A stretch of DNA of 64,000 bases from Paenibacillus sp. FSL K6-3182 (GTDB lineage: Bacteria > Bacillota > Bacilli > Paenibacillales > Paenibacillaceae). The position numbers were made by a program, and so were the translations under genes. The notes below the pieces were generated by a model. That model made no database searches and had not been told where the DNA came from. It worked only from the letters and a program-made list of their open reading frames with translations. The stretch covers positions 3,529,501 to 3,593,500 of the forward strand of contig NZ_CP150265.1 in assembly GCF_037976325.1 (NCBI RefSeq). The letters run 5' to 3'. Below are positions 1 through 9,426 of this stretch, in pieces. How positions within the stretch are numbered: position 1 is the stretch's first letter; each line of letters starts with the position of its first letter.

Positions 1-276
1 TATGCTCTGTGTGCAACGGAAGAGACTTTAATGAAACGGCTTCGGGGCAGAGGCGAGCGGAAAAACTCTTGGCCGATACAGCAAATAAAGAGATGTGTGG
101 CAGCTCTTTCGGATGAAAGGTTTGGTCACCATCTGCAAACGGATCATTCGTCCATCATGGATAATGTGGAGCATATTGCTTCGCTTTCGAATATTCAATT
201 GCTGCCGGACCAAAGAAGCTCGTTAAAAAGATCGTTTGACCACGTGATCACGCAGGTGAAGCACATTCGATTTTAA
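1..276 (+). CDS. C-terminal part of TmrB-like AAA/nucleoside-kinase-type ATPase (5' end outside window)
   Basis: The frame is open from base 1, so the gene begins upstream; a Met at 31 is internal. The visible 91 residues (the region around ETLMKRLRGRG, NSWPIQQIKRC, then HLQTD) match the C-terminal pattern of TmrB-like P-loop ATPases, where an arginine-rich lid is followed by a W-x-x-x-Q-I-x-R-C helix. The P-loop itself is not in the window. TmrB of Bacillus gives tunicamycin resistance; many homologues are only annotated as AAA proteins, so the substrate here is unknown. It ends 32 bases before fabI on the same strand. Confidence 0.6.
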   Translation, partial: YALCATEETLMKRLRGRGERKNSWPIQQIKRCVAALSDERFGHHLQTDHSSIMDNVEHIASLSNIQLLPDQRSSLKRSFDHVITQVKHIRF

Positions 277-308
277 GAAAAAGAACTTAGGAAACTGGGA
301 GGAACATC

Positions 309-1085
309 ATGTCTAACTTAATGAACAACAAGGTAATCGTAATTATGGGTGTAGCCAATGAACGCAGCATAGCTTGGGGAGTAGCTAAATCACTGCACAA
401 TCAAGGTGCTAAGCTGGTTTTCACTTACCGTAAGGAAAGATCATTGGAAAAACTCAAAAAACTGCTCGAGCAGCATCAAATAGAAGCGTTGGAAGCCGTT
501 TCCTGCGATGTGCTTGATGACAATAGTGTTATTGAGGCATTTAAGCAATTGGAGCAGAAGGTTGGCGTTATTCATGGCGTAGTTCATTCCGTCGCGTTTG
601 CTGAGAAGGATGAGCTGCAAGGGGAATATGTAGACACAACAAGAGAAGGTTATTTGCTTGCGCAAAACTCCAGCTCCTACTCGTTAGTTGCCGTTGCGCG
701 TGAAGCGAAGAAGCTTATGACCGAAGGCGGAAGCATCGTTACGCAAACGTATATCGGCGCAGAACGAGTGGTAAAAAACTATAATGTTATGGGCGTTGCG
801 AAAGCCGCGCTTGAAGCCAGTGTAATGTACCTCGCTGAGGATTTGGGCAAATATGGCATTCGTGTTAACGCGGTATCTGCAGGTCCAATTCGGACGCTTG
901 CTGCAAAAGGCGTTTCAGGCTTTAATGACATTATGTCCACGATCGAAGAAAGAGCGCCGCTTCGTCGCAATATAGATCAGGATGAAGTTGGAGATGCAAC
1001 GATGTTCTTGCTTAGCCAGTTGTCGAGAGGCATCACAGGGGAAGTACTTCACGTGGATGCCGGTTATCACATTCTTGCTTTGTAA
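309..1085 (+). CDS. fabI: Enoyl-[acyl-carrier-protein] reductase (NADH), FabI
   Basis: This SDR-superfamily enzyme does the last reduction of each fatty-acid elongation cycle (trans-2-enoyl-ACP to acyl-ACP). It has 258 residues, the usual length. The divergent FabI nucleotide motif is at the N terminus (GVANERSIAWG, residues 14-24). The catalytic pair is Tyr148 and Tyr158 with Lys165 (Tyr-x6-Lys, in NYNVMGVAK), two residues offset from E. coli numbering. The ATG is preceded by GGGAGG. It is followed directly by a strong terminator, so it is probably a single gene. FabI is the target of triclosan-type inhibitors. Confidence 0.95.
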   Translation: MSNLMNNKVIVIMGVANERSIAWGVAKSLHNQGAKLVFTYRKERSLEKLKKLLEQHQIEALEAVSCDVLDDNSVIEAFKQLEQKVGVIHGVVHSVAFAEKDELQGEYVDTTREGYLLAQNSSSYSLVAVAREAKKLMTEGGSIVTQTYIGAERVVKNYNVMGVAKAALEASVMYLAEDLGKYGIRVNAVSAGPIRTLAAKGVSGFNDIMSTIEERAPLRRNIDQDEVGDATMFLLSQLSRGITGEVLHVDAGYHILAL

Positions 1086-1104
1086 TTCGTTTAAATAAAA
1101 AATG

Positions 1105-1138
1105 GCTCAGATCTCATAACGAGGTCTGAGCTTTTTTT
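1105..1138 (+). terminator. Intrinsic terminator of fabI
   Basis: An 11-bp stem (GCTCAGATCTC with GAGGTCTGAGC, one G-U pair) is followed by seven T. Confidence 0.9.
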
Positions 1139-1206
1139 ATGGATGTTTTTACTTATACTGTAGAGTCGATTTGAACAATAGGTAGATCTGTCTCCTGCAA
1201 TTCACT

Positions 1207-2472
1207 TTATTTTGATTGAATAGCGGCTTTGATTTGAAGATTGACAGCTTTTACATCTATAGAAGGTAGTGTTTTATCTTCAAGCTTATACTTTTCTTTT
1301 AATCTTAAAATGCGATAAACGCTTTTATCCAGCATATCCCTCGAAATAACGCCGTCGCGTGCACTTTTTTTGAGCGATTGGAGGACGGATAGCTGCGTTT
1401 TGTAATCATGTCCGATGAGGATGATATCACTTCCAGCCAAAATCGAGGTGACTGCAGCTTTCCCAACATCAAAATGCTCCGTTATGCCGCCCATCGTCAT
1501 ATCATCAGTCATAACGACTCCTTCATAACCTAGTTCCTCGCGCAATAATTTAGAAATCATCTTTTTGGAAAGGGAAGCAGGGTAGTCTTTATCGATCTTC
1601 GGAATTAACAAATGGGCAATCATAATCGCATCGGTATCCTGCTGGATCGCTTCGACGAATGGAAGCAGCTCAAATGCCTTAAGCTCTGCCAAGGATTTAT
1701 TCACGACAGGCAGATCGAGATGAGAATCTACTGAAGTATCGCCGTGTCCTGGAAAATGCTTGACGACTGCAGCCACTTGCTTAGACTGAATGGCTTTCAT
1801 CGTTTCCAGGCCATGTGTAATGACTGTTTCTGCGTTGGTCCCGTAGGATCGATTGCCGATGACAGGATTTTTTGGGTTGCTGTTAATATCTAATACAGGC
1901 GCAAAATCCATGTTAAATCCGATGGAGCGAACTTCTTCACCAAGAGCTTGTCCAATTTGAAATGTGTAATCGGTATTGCCAGCTTTACCAACCTCAGCGG
2001 GGGGAGGAAGCTTAATGTACTCTTCGGGCATACGATTCACTTTTCCGCCCTCTTGATCGACACTTAGCCATAGAGGTGTTTGGTTTTTTTGATTGGTTTC
2101 TTTTAGCTGATTAAGCAGTTTTAATATTTGTGCTGCATCGTTCATATTGTCCTTATACAAAATAAATCCGCCAACCCGGTATTTTTCAATCAGCTCTTTT
2201 GCCTGCTTATCCATTGAAGTACCTTCAAGGCCTACGATGACCATTTGGCCGATTTTTTCATCTAAAGTCATGTTGGCGATTTTTTGTTTAAGCGGATCAT
2301 TTTGTTCCGCTGGCTTGTCAGTCGATCTGTCAGTCGGTTTCGGACTAGGCATAATCGTTGGCTGGTCACTTGGACTTATTGTTGGTGATGGAGATGTTGA
2401 AGTGTTACCCGTGCTGCAACTTGAACAAATGATTAAAAGGGTTAGTAGTGTAACTGCTTTTTTTATCATCAT
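1207..2472 (-). CDS. nagZ: Beta-N-acetylhexosaminidase (GH3, NagZ-like) lipoprotein
   Basis: This is a lipid-anchored glycoside hydrolase family 3 enzyme that should remove N-acetylglucosamine from muropeptides outside the cell. The start is at 2472 (Met-Met-Ile-Lys-Lys) because GAGGGAGG lies just upstream; the longer frame from 2529 lacks a signal. Residues 1-18 form a lipoprotein signal with Cys19 as likely lipidation site, then a low-complexity Ser/Pro/Thr/Asp linker. The GH3 N-terminal barrel follows, with the NagZ hallmark KHFPGHGDT, where the family's His/Asp catalytic dyad sits, and the downstream MTDDM nucleophile region. It converges with fabI. Confidence 0.88.
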   Translation of the reverse strand: MMIKKAVTLLTLLIICSSCSTGNTSTSPSPTISPSDQPTIMPSPKPTDRSTDKPAEQNDPLKQKIANMTLDEKIGQMVIVGLEGTSMDKQAKELIEKYRVGGFILYKDNMNDAAQILKLLNQLKETNQKNQTPLWLSVDQEGGKVNRMPEEYIKLPPPAEVGKAGNTDYTFQIGQALGEEVRSIGFNMDFAPVLDINSNPKNPVIGNRSYGTNAETVITHGLETMKAIQSKQVAAVVKHFPGHGDTSVDSHLDLPVVNKSLAELKAFELLPFVEAIQQDTDAIMIAHLLIPKIDKDYPASLSKKMISKLLREELGYEGVVMTDDMTMGGITEHFDVGKAAVTSILAGSDIILIGHDYKTQLSVLQSLKKSARDGVISRDMLDKSVYRILRLKEKYKLEDKTLPSIDVKAVNLQIKAAIQSK

Positions 2473-2612
2473 AAATTCCTCCCTCGTTGCATGATCACCT
2501 TTATTGGCACGACTTATGCCTGCTGACAATTTGAATATTCCTCATTTTCCCATCATAAGCTGTATAGGTTATGAAAGCTACTACACATATTTTAAAATCG
2601 AGGAGGACTATG

Positions 2613-3809
2613 ATGGAGGATCATCCCCAAGATCCAAATAACAGCACAGTTATCCCTCAGCCCATTCGAGCAAGTGATGGAACGGGAAATATAGACCAAG
2701 GTCCGCGTGATATTATGCGTGATATTGAAAACCCGAACATGCTCGTTCCCCCCGTTACCGATTCGGGTTTGCTTCCTAATTTGAAATTTTCATTCTCGGA
2801 TACACATATGCAATTAAACAAAGGCGGCTGGTCACGCGAGGTAACGGTTCGAGATTTACCGATTGCAACAACTCTCGCGGCAGTCAATATGAGTCTCACA
2901 GCAGGCGGCGTTCGGGAGATGCACTGGCATCAGCAAGCCGAATGGGCTTATATGCTGCTTGGTAAAGCGCGAATTACTTCAGTTGATCAAGCTGGACGCA
3001 ATATGATCGCTGACATTGGTGAAGGAGATCTTTGGTATTTTCCAGCTGGCATCCCTCATTCCATTCAAGGGCTTGAGGGCGGCTGCGAATTTTTGCTTGT
3101 TTTTGATGATGGCACCTTCTCTGATTTGAATACATTATCCATCTCCGATTGGTTTGCACATACCCCAAAAGACGTGTTGTCTGCAAATTTTGGCGTTCCC
3201 GAAAGCGCTTTTCAACATATTCCTTCCGATCAGGTTTATATTTATCAAGATAAGGTGCCAGGGTCGATTGAAAGCCAAAAGGTGCAATCTCCCTATGGTG
3301 AGGTTCCATCTCCTTTTACACATCGCTTGTTGGCGCAGCCACCACTTAAAATTCCTGGCGGAAGTGTGCGGATTGTGGATTCCTCGAACTTTCCCATCTC
3401 GAAAACGATTGCTGCTGCCCTCGTAGAGATACTACCGGGAGGAATGCGTGAGCTTCACTGGCATCCAAACAACGATGAGTGGCAATATTATCTTGCTGGA
3501 CAGGGTCGAATGACCGTGTTTGCTGGAAACGGTGTCGCTCGAACCTTTGATTATCGTGCTGGTGACGTTGGATACGTTCCATTTGCTTATGGACATTATA
3601 TCCAAAATACGGGCAGCCAATCACTTTGGTTTTTGGAGATGTTCAAAAGTGATCGCTTTGTTGATGTGTCATTGAACCAGTGGATGGCGCTAACTCCGTG
3701 TGAACTGGTTGAAAGTAATTTACATGTCGGTCCGGAGCTGATGGATGCCCTGCGCAAAGAGAAATGGCCTGTCGTAAAATATCCAAACTTCTCCTATAAA
3801 CCGAAATAA
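2613..3809 (+). CDS. oxdC: Bicupin oxalate decarboxylase-family protein with unusual lid
   Basis: This is a two-cupin Mn enzyme related to Bacillus OxdC, which splits oxalate to formate and CO2. Numbered from the ATG at 2613 (AGGAGG six bases upstream; the adjacent ATG at 2610 is also possible) it has 398 residues. Metal ligands of cupin 1 are His104, His106, Glu110, His149; those of cupin 2 are His282, His284, Glu289, His328, so both sites are intact. The N-terminal lid, Ser-Glu-Asn-Ser-Thr in B. subtilis OxdC, reads Ser-Asp-Leu-Asn-Thr (170-174), so the Glu that favours decarboxylation is Asp. The C-terminal equivalent of Glu333 is present (Glu342). Function could be decarboxylase or oxidase. 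Confidence 0.88.
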   Translation: MEDHPQDPNNSTVIPQPIRASDGTGNIDQGPRDIMRDIENPNMLVPPVTDSGLLPNLKFSFSDTHMQLNKGGWSREVTVRDLPIATTLAAVNMSLTAGGVREMHWHQQAEWAYMLLGKARITSVDQAGRNMIADIGEGDLWYFPAGIPHSIQGLEGGCEFLLVFDDGTFSDLNTLSISDWFAHTPKDVLSANFGVPESAFQHIPSDQVYIYQDKVPGSIESQKVQSPYGEVPSPFTHRLLAQPPLKIPGGSVRIVDSSNFPISKTIAAALVEILPGGMRELHWHPNNDEWQYYLAGQGRMTVFAGNGVARTFDYRAGDVGYVPFAYGHYIQNTGSQSLWFLEMFKSDRFVDVSLNQWMALTPCELVESNLHVGPELMDALRKEKWPVVKYPNFSYKPK

Positions 3810-3826
3810 GCAGATATGATGATAAT

Positions 3827-3878
3827 GAAGATTTTCTAAAAAGTGATTTCATGCTTTTTGGGAAATCTTCTTAATTTT
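3827..3878 (+). terminator. Intrinsic terminator of oxdC-like gene
   Basis: GAAGATTT pairs with AAATCTTC around a second AAAAAG/CTTTTT stem, followed by TTAATTTT. Confidence 0.7.
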
Positions 3879-3983
3879 GTGGACAGGTTCTCTTCTAAAA
3901 CAGCAATGTGGTAAAGTATAGCTATGATGATAGGTAGGAATAGTACAAATTTTATATAAGAACACGAACATAGGAGAACGATC

Positions 3984-4532
3984 ATGCTGAAATATAATAT
4001 TTGTTTTATTAAACGCTCAAATGAAATATTATTGCTTAATCGTGAGAAATCCAGCTGGATGGGCTGCTGGAATGGGATTGGCGGCAAGCTCGAAGCGCAG
4101 GAGTCTCCGAGGGAAGCGATGATTAGAGAGATTGAAGAAGAAACGGGTATTTGTCATTACGATTTGCATTTTAAAGGATTAGTTACCTGGTCTGGCGATA
4201 ATTTTGATTTTGGCGGCATGTATGCGTATATAGCGGAAGTGCCGGCTTCCTTTGAATATGCGACACCTAAGAAAACAGATGAAGGGATTTTAGATTGGAA
4301 AACATTCGAATGGATTATGGATAAAAACAATGTCGGCATCGTGTCCAATATTCCAATCACACTGCCTATGATGCTGAATGAAGCCAATAGTTACGATCAT
4401 CATTGCGTCTATAGAAATGAGAATTTAATCGATATTATGCATAAAGAGATTTCTTTCAGCATCGAATCAGATACTTCTAGTAGAGAGCTATATTTAAGCA
4501 GTTACGCGATCAAACAAGAATCGCATAGATAA
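3984..4532 (+). CDS. Nudix hydrolase (8-oxo-dGTP diphosphatase-like)
   Basis: The 182-residue protein carries a perfect Nudix box (G-x5-E-x7-R-E-x-x-E-E-x-G) at about residues 35-57, reading GGKLEAQESPREAMIREIEE then TGI. The WNGIGGK entry to the box is typical of MutT/8-oxo-dGTP diphosphatases. Family enzymes hydrolyse nucleoside diphosphates linked to another group; the substrate is not evident. The ATG has GGAG seven bases upstream. The C-terminal ~45 residues after the domain are unassigned. The next gene starts 28 bases downstream, probably co-transcribed. Confidence 0.85.
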   Translation: MLKYNICFIKRSNEILLLNREKSSWMGCWNGIGGKLEAQESPREAMIREIEEETGICHYDLHFKGLVTWSGDNFDFGGMYAYIAEVPASFEYATPKKTDEGILDWKTFEWIMDKNNVGIVSNIPITLPMMLNEANSYDHHCVYRNENLIDIMHKEISFSIESDTSSRELYLSSYAIKQESHR

Positions 4533-4560
4533 TGAATGTACAATAGAGAGGATGAGTCGA

Positions 4561-5247
4561 TTGATTAAAGCGTTGGTCTTTGATTTTGACGGTCTTATTA
4601 TTGATACGGAAACGCCATCTTATTATGCTTTTCGTCAAGTTTATGAGGAGTATGGAGTAGAGCTGCCTGTGTCGCTGTATGCCAAATGTGTAGGGACGTC
4701 GCTGGATCAATTTAACCCTTATACTTATATTGCCGATTGTGTAACAGAAACGATAGATTTAGCAGCTGTTAAAGCAAAATTCAAAGAAGTATATACAGAG
4801 CTTCTTAAGTCAGCTGATATTCGCCCAGGCGTGATGGACTACTTGAATGAGGCGAAGCGAATGAATCTCAAAGTTGGTCTCGCATCCAGCTCTCAGCTTT
4901 CTTGGATAAAGCCATATTTGATTAAACATCAATTGGATCATTATTTTGACAGCTTCAGTACGGCTGATGAGGTCGAAATGGTCAAACCTAATCCGGAGCT
5001 GTATTTGCTGGCGCTGCAGAAGCTTGGAGTTGAAGCGAGTGAAGCGATTTCATTCGAGGATTCTTTAAATGGCTTTTTGGCAGCTAAAGCAGCGGGACTA
5101 AATACTGTGATCGTTCCAAACGAGCTGACGAAGGATTTTGCTTTCATGGATTATGATTTACTGATTCCTTCAATGGCAGATAGAAGCTTGTCTGAGCTTA
5201 TTGAAACGATAGAATTAAAGGCACCACGTATAGTGGAGAAGCGTTAA
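4561..5247 (+). CDS. HAD-superfamily phosphatase (YhcW-like, beta-phosphoglucomutase group)
   Basis: HAD subfamily IA hydrolase. Motif I is DFDGLIIDTET near the N terminus, motif II is the ASSSQ serine region, motif III is the lysine of VKPNPELY, and motif IV is EDSLNGFLAA. It closely resembles B. subtilis YhcW, a phosphatase of unsettled substrate. An ATG at 4552 directly abuts the only Shine-Dalgarno (GAGAGG 4546-4551), leaving no spacer, whereas the in-frame TTG at 4561 has a nine-base spacer. The TTG is therefore preferred. It probably forms an operon with the preceding Nudix gene. Confidence 0.85.
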   Translation: MIKALVFDFDGLIIDTETPSYYAFRQVYEEYGVELPVSLYAKCVGTSLDQFNPYTYIADCVTETIDLAAVKAKFKEVYTELLKSADIRPGVMDYLNEAKRMNLKVGLASSSQLSWIKPYLIKHQLDHYFDSFSTADEVEMVKPNPELYLLALQKLGVEASEAISFEDSLNGFLAAKAAGLNTVIVPNELTKDFAFMDYDLLIPSMADRSLSELIETIELKAPRIVEKR

Positions 5248-5364
5248 GTATAAGTAATATATACATCAAGATTGTGCAGCATTGTTGATTTACATAAAGG
5301 ATTAGGTTATTTTTCATATAAGAGAATATTCATACTTACAACATACAGAATTGAGGAATGAAAA

Positions 5365-6114
5365 TTGAAATTTAGACCTTGTATCGATTTGCATGACGGT
5401 AAGGTAAAACAAATCGTCGGTGAAACTTTGAATGCCGAAATTATAGAAAACTTTGTATCCAAACAAGATTCAGCTTATTATGCAGAACTTTTTAAGAAAG
5501 ACGCGCTTACGGGCGGCCATGTTATTATGCTCGGCGGCGGAAACGAGGAAGCGGCAGTTCGGGCTCTTGCAGCATATCCAGGCGGCTTGCAAATTGGCGG
5601 TGGTATTACTGCAGATAACGCTGCCTTTTATTTGGAGAAGGGCGCATCGCATATTATTGTGACCTCCTATATTTTTAAAGATGGTCAGCTGAATGAGGAT
5701 CATCTTGCAAAGATCGTCGCTGAAGTGGGGAAAGACCGTTTAGTAATCGATCTAAGCTGCAAGGAGAAGGACGGGCAATGGTTTGTTGTGACGAATCAAT
5801 GGAAGCAATTCAGCGAGTTCGTTGTTAACCAACAAAACATCTCATTCCTTGAGCAGTATTGCAATGAGTTTCTTGTTCATGCTGTTGATGTGGAAGGCAA
5901 GCAAAGCGGCATTCAGCAAAGTCTCGTTCGTTCATTAGCTGATTGGGTAACGATTCCGACAACCTATGCCGGCGGAGCAAGGTCGATTGCGGATATGGAT
6001 CAATTTAATGAGCTTTCAAACGGCAAGCTGGATTTAACAATCGGAAGTGCGCTTGATATTTTTGGCGGGCAATTATCCTATGAGGAAGTTGTTGCCTACA
6101 GTAACAAGGCTTAG
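5365..6114 (+). CDS. hisA: Phosphoribosylformimino-AICAR ribotide isomerase, eukaryotic HIS6 type
   Basis: This (beta/alpha)8 isomerase of histidine biosynthesis converts ProFAR to PRFAR. The sequence is of the fungal/plant HIS6 kind rather than the usual bacterial HisA: it starts KFRPCIDLHDG-VKQIVG, then has a GGHVIMLGGGNEEAA block, IGGGI, IVTSYIFK, VIDLSCK, a VHAVDVEGKQSGI block and a TYAGGARSI phosphate loop, ending GSALDIFGG. These are HIS6 signatures. The start is TTG at 5365 with TGAGG upstream; the nearby ATG at 5358 hits a stop at once. No other his gene is adjacent. Confidence 0.85.
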   Translation: MKFRPCIDLHDGKVKQIVGETLNAEIIENFVSKQDSAYYAELFKKDALTGGHVIMLGGGNEEAAVRALAAYPGGLQIGGGITADNAAFYLEKGASHIIVTSYIFKDGQLNEDHLAKIVAEVGKDRLVIDLSCKEKDGQWFVVTNQWKQFSEFVVNQQNISFLEQYCNEFLVHAVDVEGKQSGIQQSLVRSLADWVTIPTTYAGGARSIADMDQFNELSNGKLDLTIGSALDIFGGQLSYEEVVAYSNKA

Positions 6115-6172
6115 AGAGAAAACAGCAACGAAGCTGGCTAAGTGAGACTTCGTTTCCTAGGTGGTGTTAAGG

Positions 6173-7960
6173 ATGGATGTGGAAGAATATTATTGCAGGT
6201 TAAGAAACACTTTTCTAGCAAACCCAGAACGCGAGCCTATTTTTTTATCCATGGAACGGATCTGCGACATATTGTCTTGTACACGCAGAAATGTACAAAT
6301 ACTTTTAACAAAAATGATGGAAAAGAGCTATATCGAATGGTTGCCCGGTCGTGGCCGCGGAAATCTCTCGCAAATCGTATTTCTTGTTTCATACCGTGAT
6401 ATCGTACTCGGCAAAGCGAAGGGGCTAGTCGAGAAAGGGAAGATCAACGAGGCTTGGAGCATGCTCGAGATGCTTCAGGATCCAGCTGTGAAATCCGAAA
6501 TTATGACATGGTTGTCTGAATTGTTTGGCGTGAAGCGGGATATGGAGGAGAAGGATATACTGAGGTTTCCCTTTTATCGTCCTCTCTTGCGCTTAGATCC
6601 TGCTTTCGTCTGTCGCCGCATGGAGACGCATTGGATAGAGCAGGTTTTTAATACATTGGTCAGATATTCAAATCAGGATGGTAAATTCCACCCTCAGCTT
6701 GCTCATTACTGGGAAAGCAACGTTATGAAAACGAGCTGGACGTTTTTTTTGCGCAAGGGCGTTCGTTTTCACAATGATAAGATAATGACCTCGCGAGACG
6801 TCGCATTTACTTTTCAAAGACTGCTCACAAGCTCGCCTGCGGAGTGGTTAACGTCCAAGATAAAGGAAATAAAAGAAACGAGCAAGTACAGCATTACCTT
6901 TGAGCTAAACGAGCCTAATGCGCTGTTTCTTCATTTCCTTTGTACGGAACGTTATTCCATTGTACCTGAAATGCTCGATGGTACTGGTTCTGATGAGCAG
7001 TTTGCCGTCATGCCTATTGGGACTGGACCGTTCAAAATTACCAAAAACAATGAGTCTATGCTCGTTGCAGAAGCCAATGAGTATTATTTGGAAGGTTGTC
7101 CTCATCTGGATCGCATTGAAATGTGGGTGTGGCCAAACTATGAGGAAAATCAAGAGCAGCTGCAGTCGGACGGTGAAGATCAACTGGTTTATTTTGAAGC
7201 GCAAATCAAGGAGAGTTTAAGGCCAGCGCTGGCCCAATTGGAGAAAGGCAGCACTTTTATTACCATCAATACAGCTAAAAAAGGCATCACACAGCAAAAG
7301 AAGTTCCGCCAAGCTTTGCACTTCGGAATAGATCGGCAGCAAATGATCCACGAATTAGGCGGCATTAGGCACCAGCCTTCAACCGGCTTTAATTTAGAGG
7401 ATACGGATAAGGTTTTCTACAACGATTATGATACGCAACTAGCGGCAACATTGCTTGAAGAGTCAGGATATAAGGGCGAGACCATAACGCTATATACTTA
7501 TGAAATGCCTGCGAATGATCAAACTTCGAAATGGCTGCAAAGGGTATACAAGCATTTAGGCATTTCAGTAGAAATCGTAAAGCTTTCGCTCGAAGAGCTT
7601 GCTAATCCCGAAATCATAATTAAAGCGGATATGATACTTAGTGGGGAAGTACTCGGAGAGCAGCCCGATATTTCGCTTATTGAGATGTATATGTCAAAGA
7701 ACAGTTTTATTACGAACCATTTGGGTCCGGTTGACAAGATGAATATCAATCAACAAATTTCGAATTGTTTGCGGTATGAGAATTCAGATATTAGAATGGG
7801 TTATTTAATAAGCATACAAGAGGAGCTCAAACGAAATTTCAGCATATTGTTCTTATATCATAGCCTGCAGATTGTAGGACATCATCAAACGCTGCAAGGA
7901 ATTTCGTTAAACGCATGGGGTAAAATCGATTATAAAAACGTCTGGTTAAGAAATACGTGA
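6173..7960 (+). CDS. SgrR-family transcriptional regulator (HTH plus extracytoplasmic solute-binding-like domain)
   Basis: Residues ~1-110 form an SgrR-type DNA-binding domain (the ICDILSCTRRNVQILL helix-turn-helix, then GRGRGN). The rest (~150-595) is a SBP_bac_5-like domain, the fold of peptide and nickel binding proteins, with the RKGVRFHN and GTGPFKI signatures. There is no signal peptide, so it should sense a small solute in the cytoplasm, as E. coli SgrR is thought to do. The ATG at 6173 is preferred because AGGTGG lies eight bases upstream; the frame also opens at GTG 6161. No transporter is adjacent, so the target is unknown. Confidence 0.75.
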   Translation: MDVEEYYCRLRNTFLANPEREPIFLSMERICDILSCTRRNVQILLTKMMEKSYIEWLPGRGRGNLSQIVFLVSYRDIVLGKAKGLVEKGKINEAWSMLEMLQDPAVKSEIMTWLSELFGVKRDMEEKDILRFPFYRPLLRLDPAFVCRRMETHWIEQVFNTLVRYSNQDGKFHPQLAHYWESNVMKTSWTFFLRKGVRFHNDKIMTSRDVAFTFQRLLTSSPAEWLTSKIKEIKETSKYSITFELNEPNALFLHFLCTERYSIVPEMLDGTGSDEQFAVMPIGTGPFKITKNNESMLVAEANEYYLEGCPHLDRIEMWVWPNYEENQEQLQSDGEDQLVYFEAQIKESLRPALAQLEKGSTFITINTAKKGITQQKKFRQALHFGIDRQQMIHELGGIRHQPSTGFNLEDTDKVFYNDYDTQLAATLLEESGYKGETITLYTYEMPANDQTSKWLQRVYKHLGISVEIVKLSLEELANPEIIIKADMILSGEVLGEQPDISLIEMYMSKNSFITNHLGPVDKMNINQQISNCLRYENSDIRMGYLISIQEELKRNFSILFLYHSLQIVGHHQTLQGISLNAWGKIDYKNVWLRNT

Positions 7961-7999
7961 TGAATAGATCGTTTTTATTTGGATTTGCGAGGTGGGATT

Positions 8000-8699
8000 A
8001 TGAACGAGCAGGAGCTCATCGACAACATTGTCAAAGGTATAGACACCCTTCATGGCAGCAGTCGAATTTCAAAAATAAATAAAGGTTATATATACAATTG
8101 AATTGGAAGCGGGCCAAGAGCTTGCTAAGATGCATAAGTGGCATGCTCCTGCTTCAGTCTTGTCATGGCATGACCGTAAGCTTGCAAAGCATAAAAGCTA
8201 TATCGAGCAATATATGGCTAGTGGGGCTCGAATGAAAGACGATGCGAAGATTCTATCTTTTATTGAACAAAATCTGTATCTGATGAAGGATCGGCCAAAC
8301 GTTTTTCAGCACGATGATTTCCATGTGGGCAATTTAATTGTAAAAGAAGGCAGATTAGCAGGCGTCATTGATTTTAATCGATGGGACTGGGGAGATCCGG
8401 TACATGAATTTCTGAAGGCCGGGATGTTCAGCAGTGAAATCAGCATTCCATTTACGATGGGTACGATTAAAGGATATCATGGCGATCAAGAGCCTGATGA
8501 GAAGTTCTGGACCTTATATTCTCTTTATTTTGCGATGACGATTATCTCCTCAATCGTTTGGATATTGAAGGTGCGGCCAGCTGAGCTGCCTATTATGGTA
8601 GAGAAGCTGGAGCGAGTGTTAGAGGATCATCATTATTTTGACAGCATAGTTCCACGATGGTATTTGGAGGTTCAAGAATATGAGACCGGATCATTATAA
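8000..8699 (+). pseudogene. Aminoglycoside phosphotransferase-family kinase, internally deleted
   Basis: An ATG at 8000 with GAGGTGGG upstream opens 33 codons resembling the N terminus of APH-type kinases, ending in TGA at 8099-8101. A second frame, open from 8079, then gives the C-lobe: a Leu-Glu-Ala-Gly-Gln-Glu-Leu-Ala-Lys-Met-His helix, the catalytic loop FQHDDFHVGN (the family HxDxxxxN) and the IDFNRWDWGDP metal motif. Roughly 100 or more residues of the N-lobe, including the nucleotide-binding lysine region, are missing between the two. It is best read as a remnant after an internal deletion. The C-terminal frame overlaps the next gene by 20 bases. Confidence 0.75.
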
Positions 8700-9120
8700 G
8701 CTTATGTACGAATTTGTAAAATGGGCAGGCGGACATTCGCATATTACTGGAATTGCGTTGGTTGGGCCTTGTGCGGACGATGAGAGTGAAGAGGATTCGA
8801 ATTTAAGTTTTCTTCTCGTTACCGAGAAGAAGCAAAAAACAGTAGATGCCATTTTATATCAGTTCCAATACGAGGCTATAGAGCAAGCGACGAAAGAGGA
8901 ATATGCTTTGCTAACCTCTCTAAAAATAGAGTATGCAAGTGGAATCGAAGCTGACTTTGGTGTTGCAGATACCGAGTGGCTGCATAGGCCTTTGGAGCAG
9001 GGATTGGGTGACTTGTTAGTGCAAGGCTTCAAAGTCATTTGGGAACAAGAAGAGATGTTCGATGATATTTTGAGAGCGATTGCTAGACATGCTGTTGAAC
9101 TAGAGAATGGGGCTCTTTAA
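8680..9120 (+). CDS. Nucleotidyltransferase-like protein
   Basis: 146 residues that follow the layout of minimal nucleotidyltransferases: a helix, a GPCADDESEEDSNLSF loop at the position of the Gly-Ser...Asp-x-Asp active site, and the later acidic strand GIEADFGVAD. The first catalytic motif is degenerate (Gly-Pro-Cys, and Asn-Leu-Ser where Asp-x-Asp is expected), so activity is uncertain. It overlaps the kinase remnant by 20 bases and ends just before a strong two-way terminator. Confidence 0.55.
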   Translation: MRPDHYKLMYEFVKWAGGHSHITGIALVGPCADDESEEDSNLSFLLVTEKKQKTVDAILYQFQYEAIEQATKEEYALLTSLKIEYASGIEADFGVADTEWLHRPLEQGLGDLLVQGFKVIWEQEEMFDDILRAIARHAVELENGAL

Positions 9121-9121
9121 T

Positions 9122-9174
9122 AAAAAGCAGGCTGTACCTAATGGTCAAAAACCTTTAGATCCAGCCTGCTTTTT
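9122..9174. terminator. Bidirectional intrinsic terminator
   Basis: Perfect 13-bp stem (AAAAAGCAGGCTG / CAGCCTGCTTTTT) serving the gene ending at 9120 (+) and the one ending at 9177 (-). Confidence 0.85.
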
Positions 9175-9176
9175 TA

Positions 9177-9398
9177 TTAAGAACGAAATGTGAAAGAGAC
9201 TAGCTCAGCTGTTAGTACATATTTGGTTTCTAACGCAGTTGTCGTAATGGTCAAAAAGTTAGCGTTAAAAGCCATCAACTGGCCTTCTTCATTTCCAGTT
9301 GAGGTCGTTATATAAATAATGCTGCCAATATGGCGCTTGAGTAAACTATAAATAGCAGTACCTGGAAGAATCTGATTTCCATTTGAAATAATAGACAT
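9177..9398 (-). CDS. Small 73-aa protein, paralogue of the upstream gene; probable spore-surface locus
   Basis: The start at 9398 is chosen because AGAGAG precedes it, 28 bases after the upstream stop, and because the product then has nearly the same length as its neighbour. The frame extends to 9536 but that part overlaps the upstream gene. The core (LLKRHIGSIIYI, GQLMAFNANFLTI, ELVSFTF) follows the same strand pattern as the neighbour and as the C-terminal domain of the collagen-like protein: a small beta-barrel-like module of the kind annotated DUF2642 in spore formers. No catalytic motif is visible. It is the last gene of a three-gene minus-strand operon. Confidence 0.6.
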   Translation of the reverse strand: MSIISNGNQILPGTAIYSLLKRHIGSIIYITTSTGNEEGQLMAFNANFLTITTTALETKYVLTAELVSFTFRS

Positions 9399-9426
9399 CG
9401 CAAGCCTACTCTCTTTAGAATCTTGT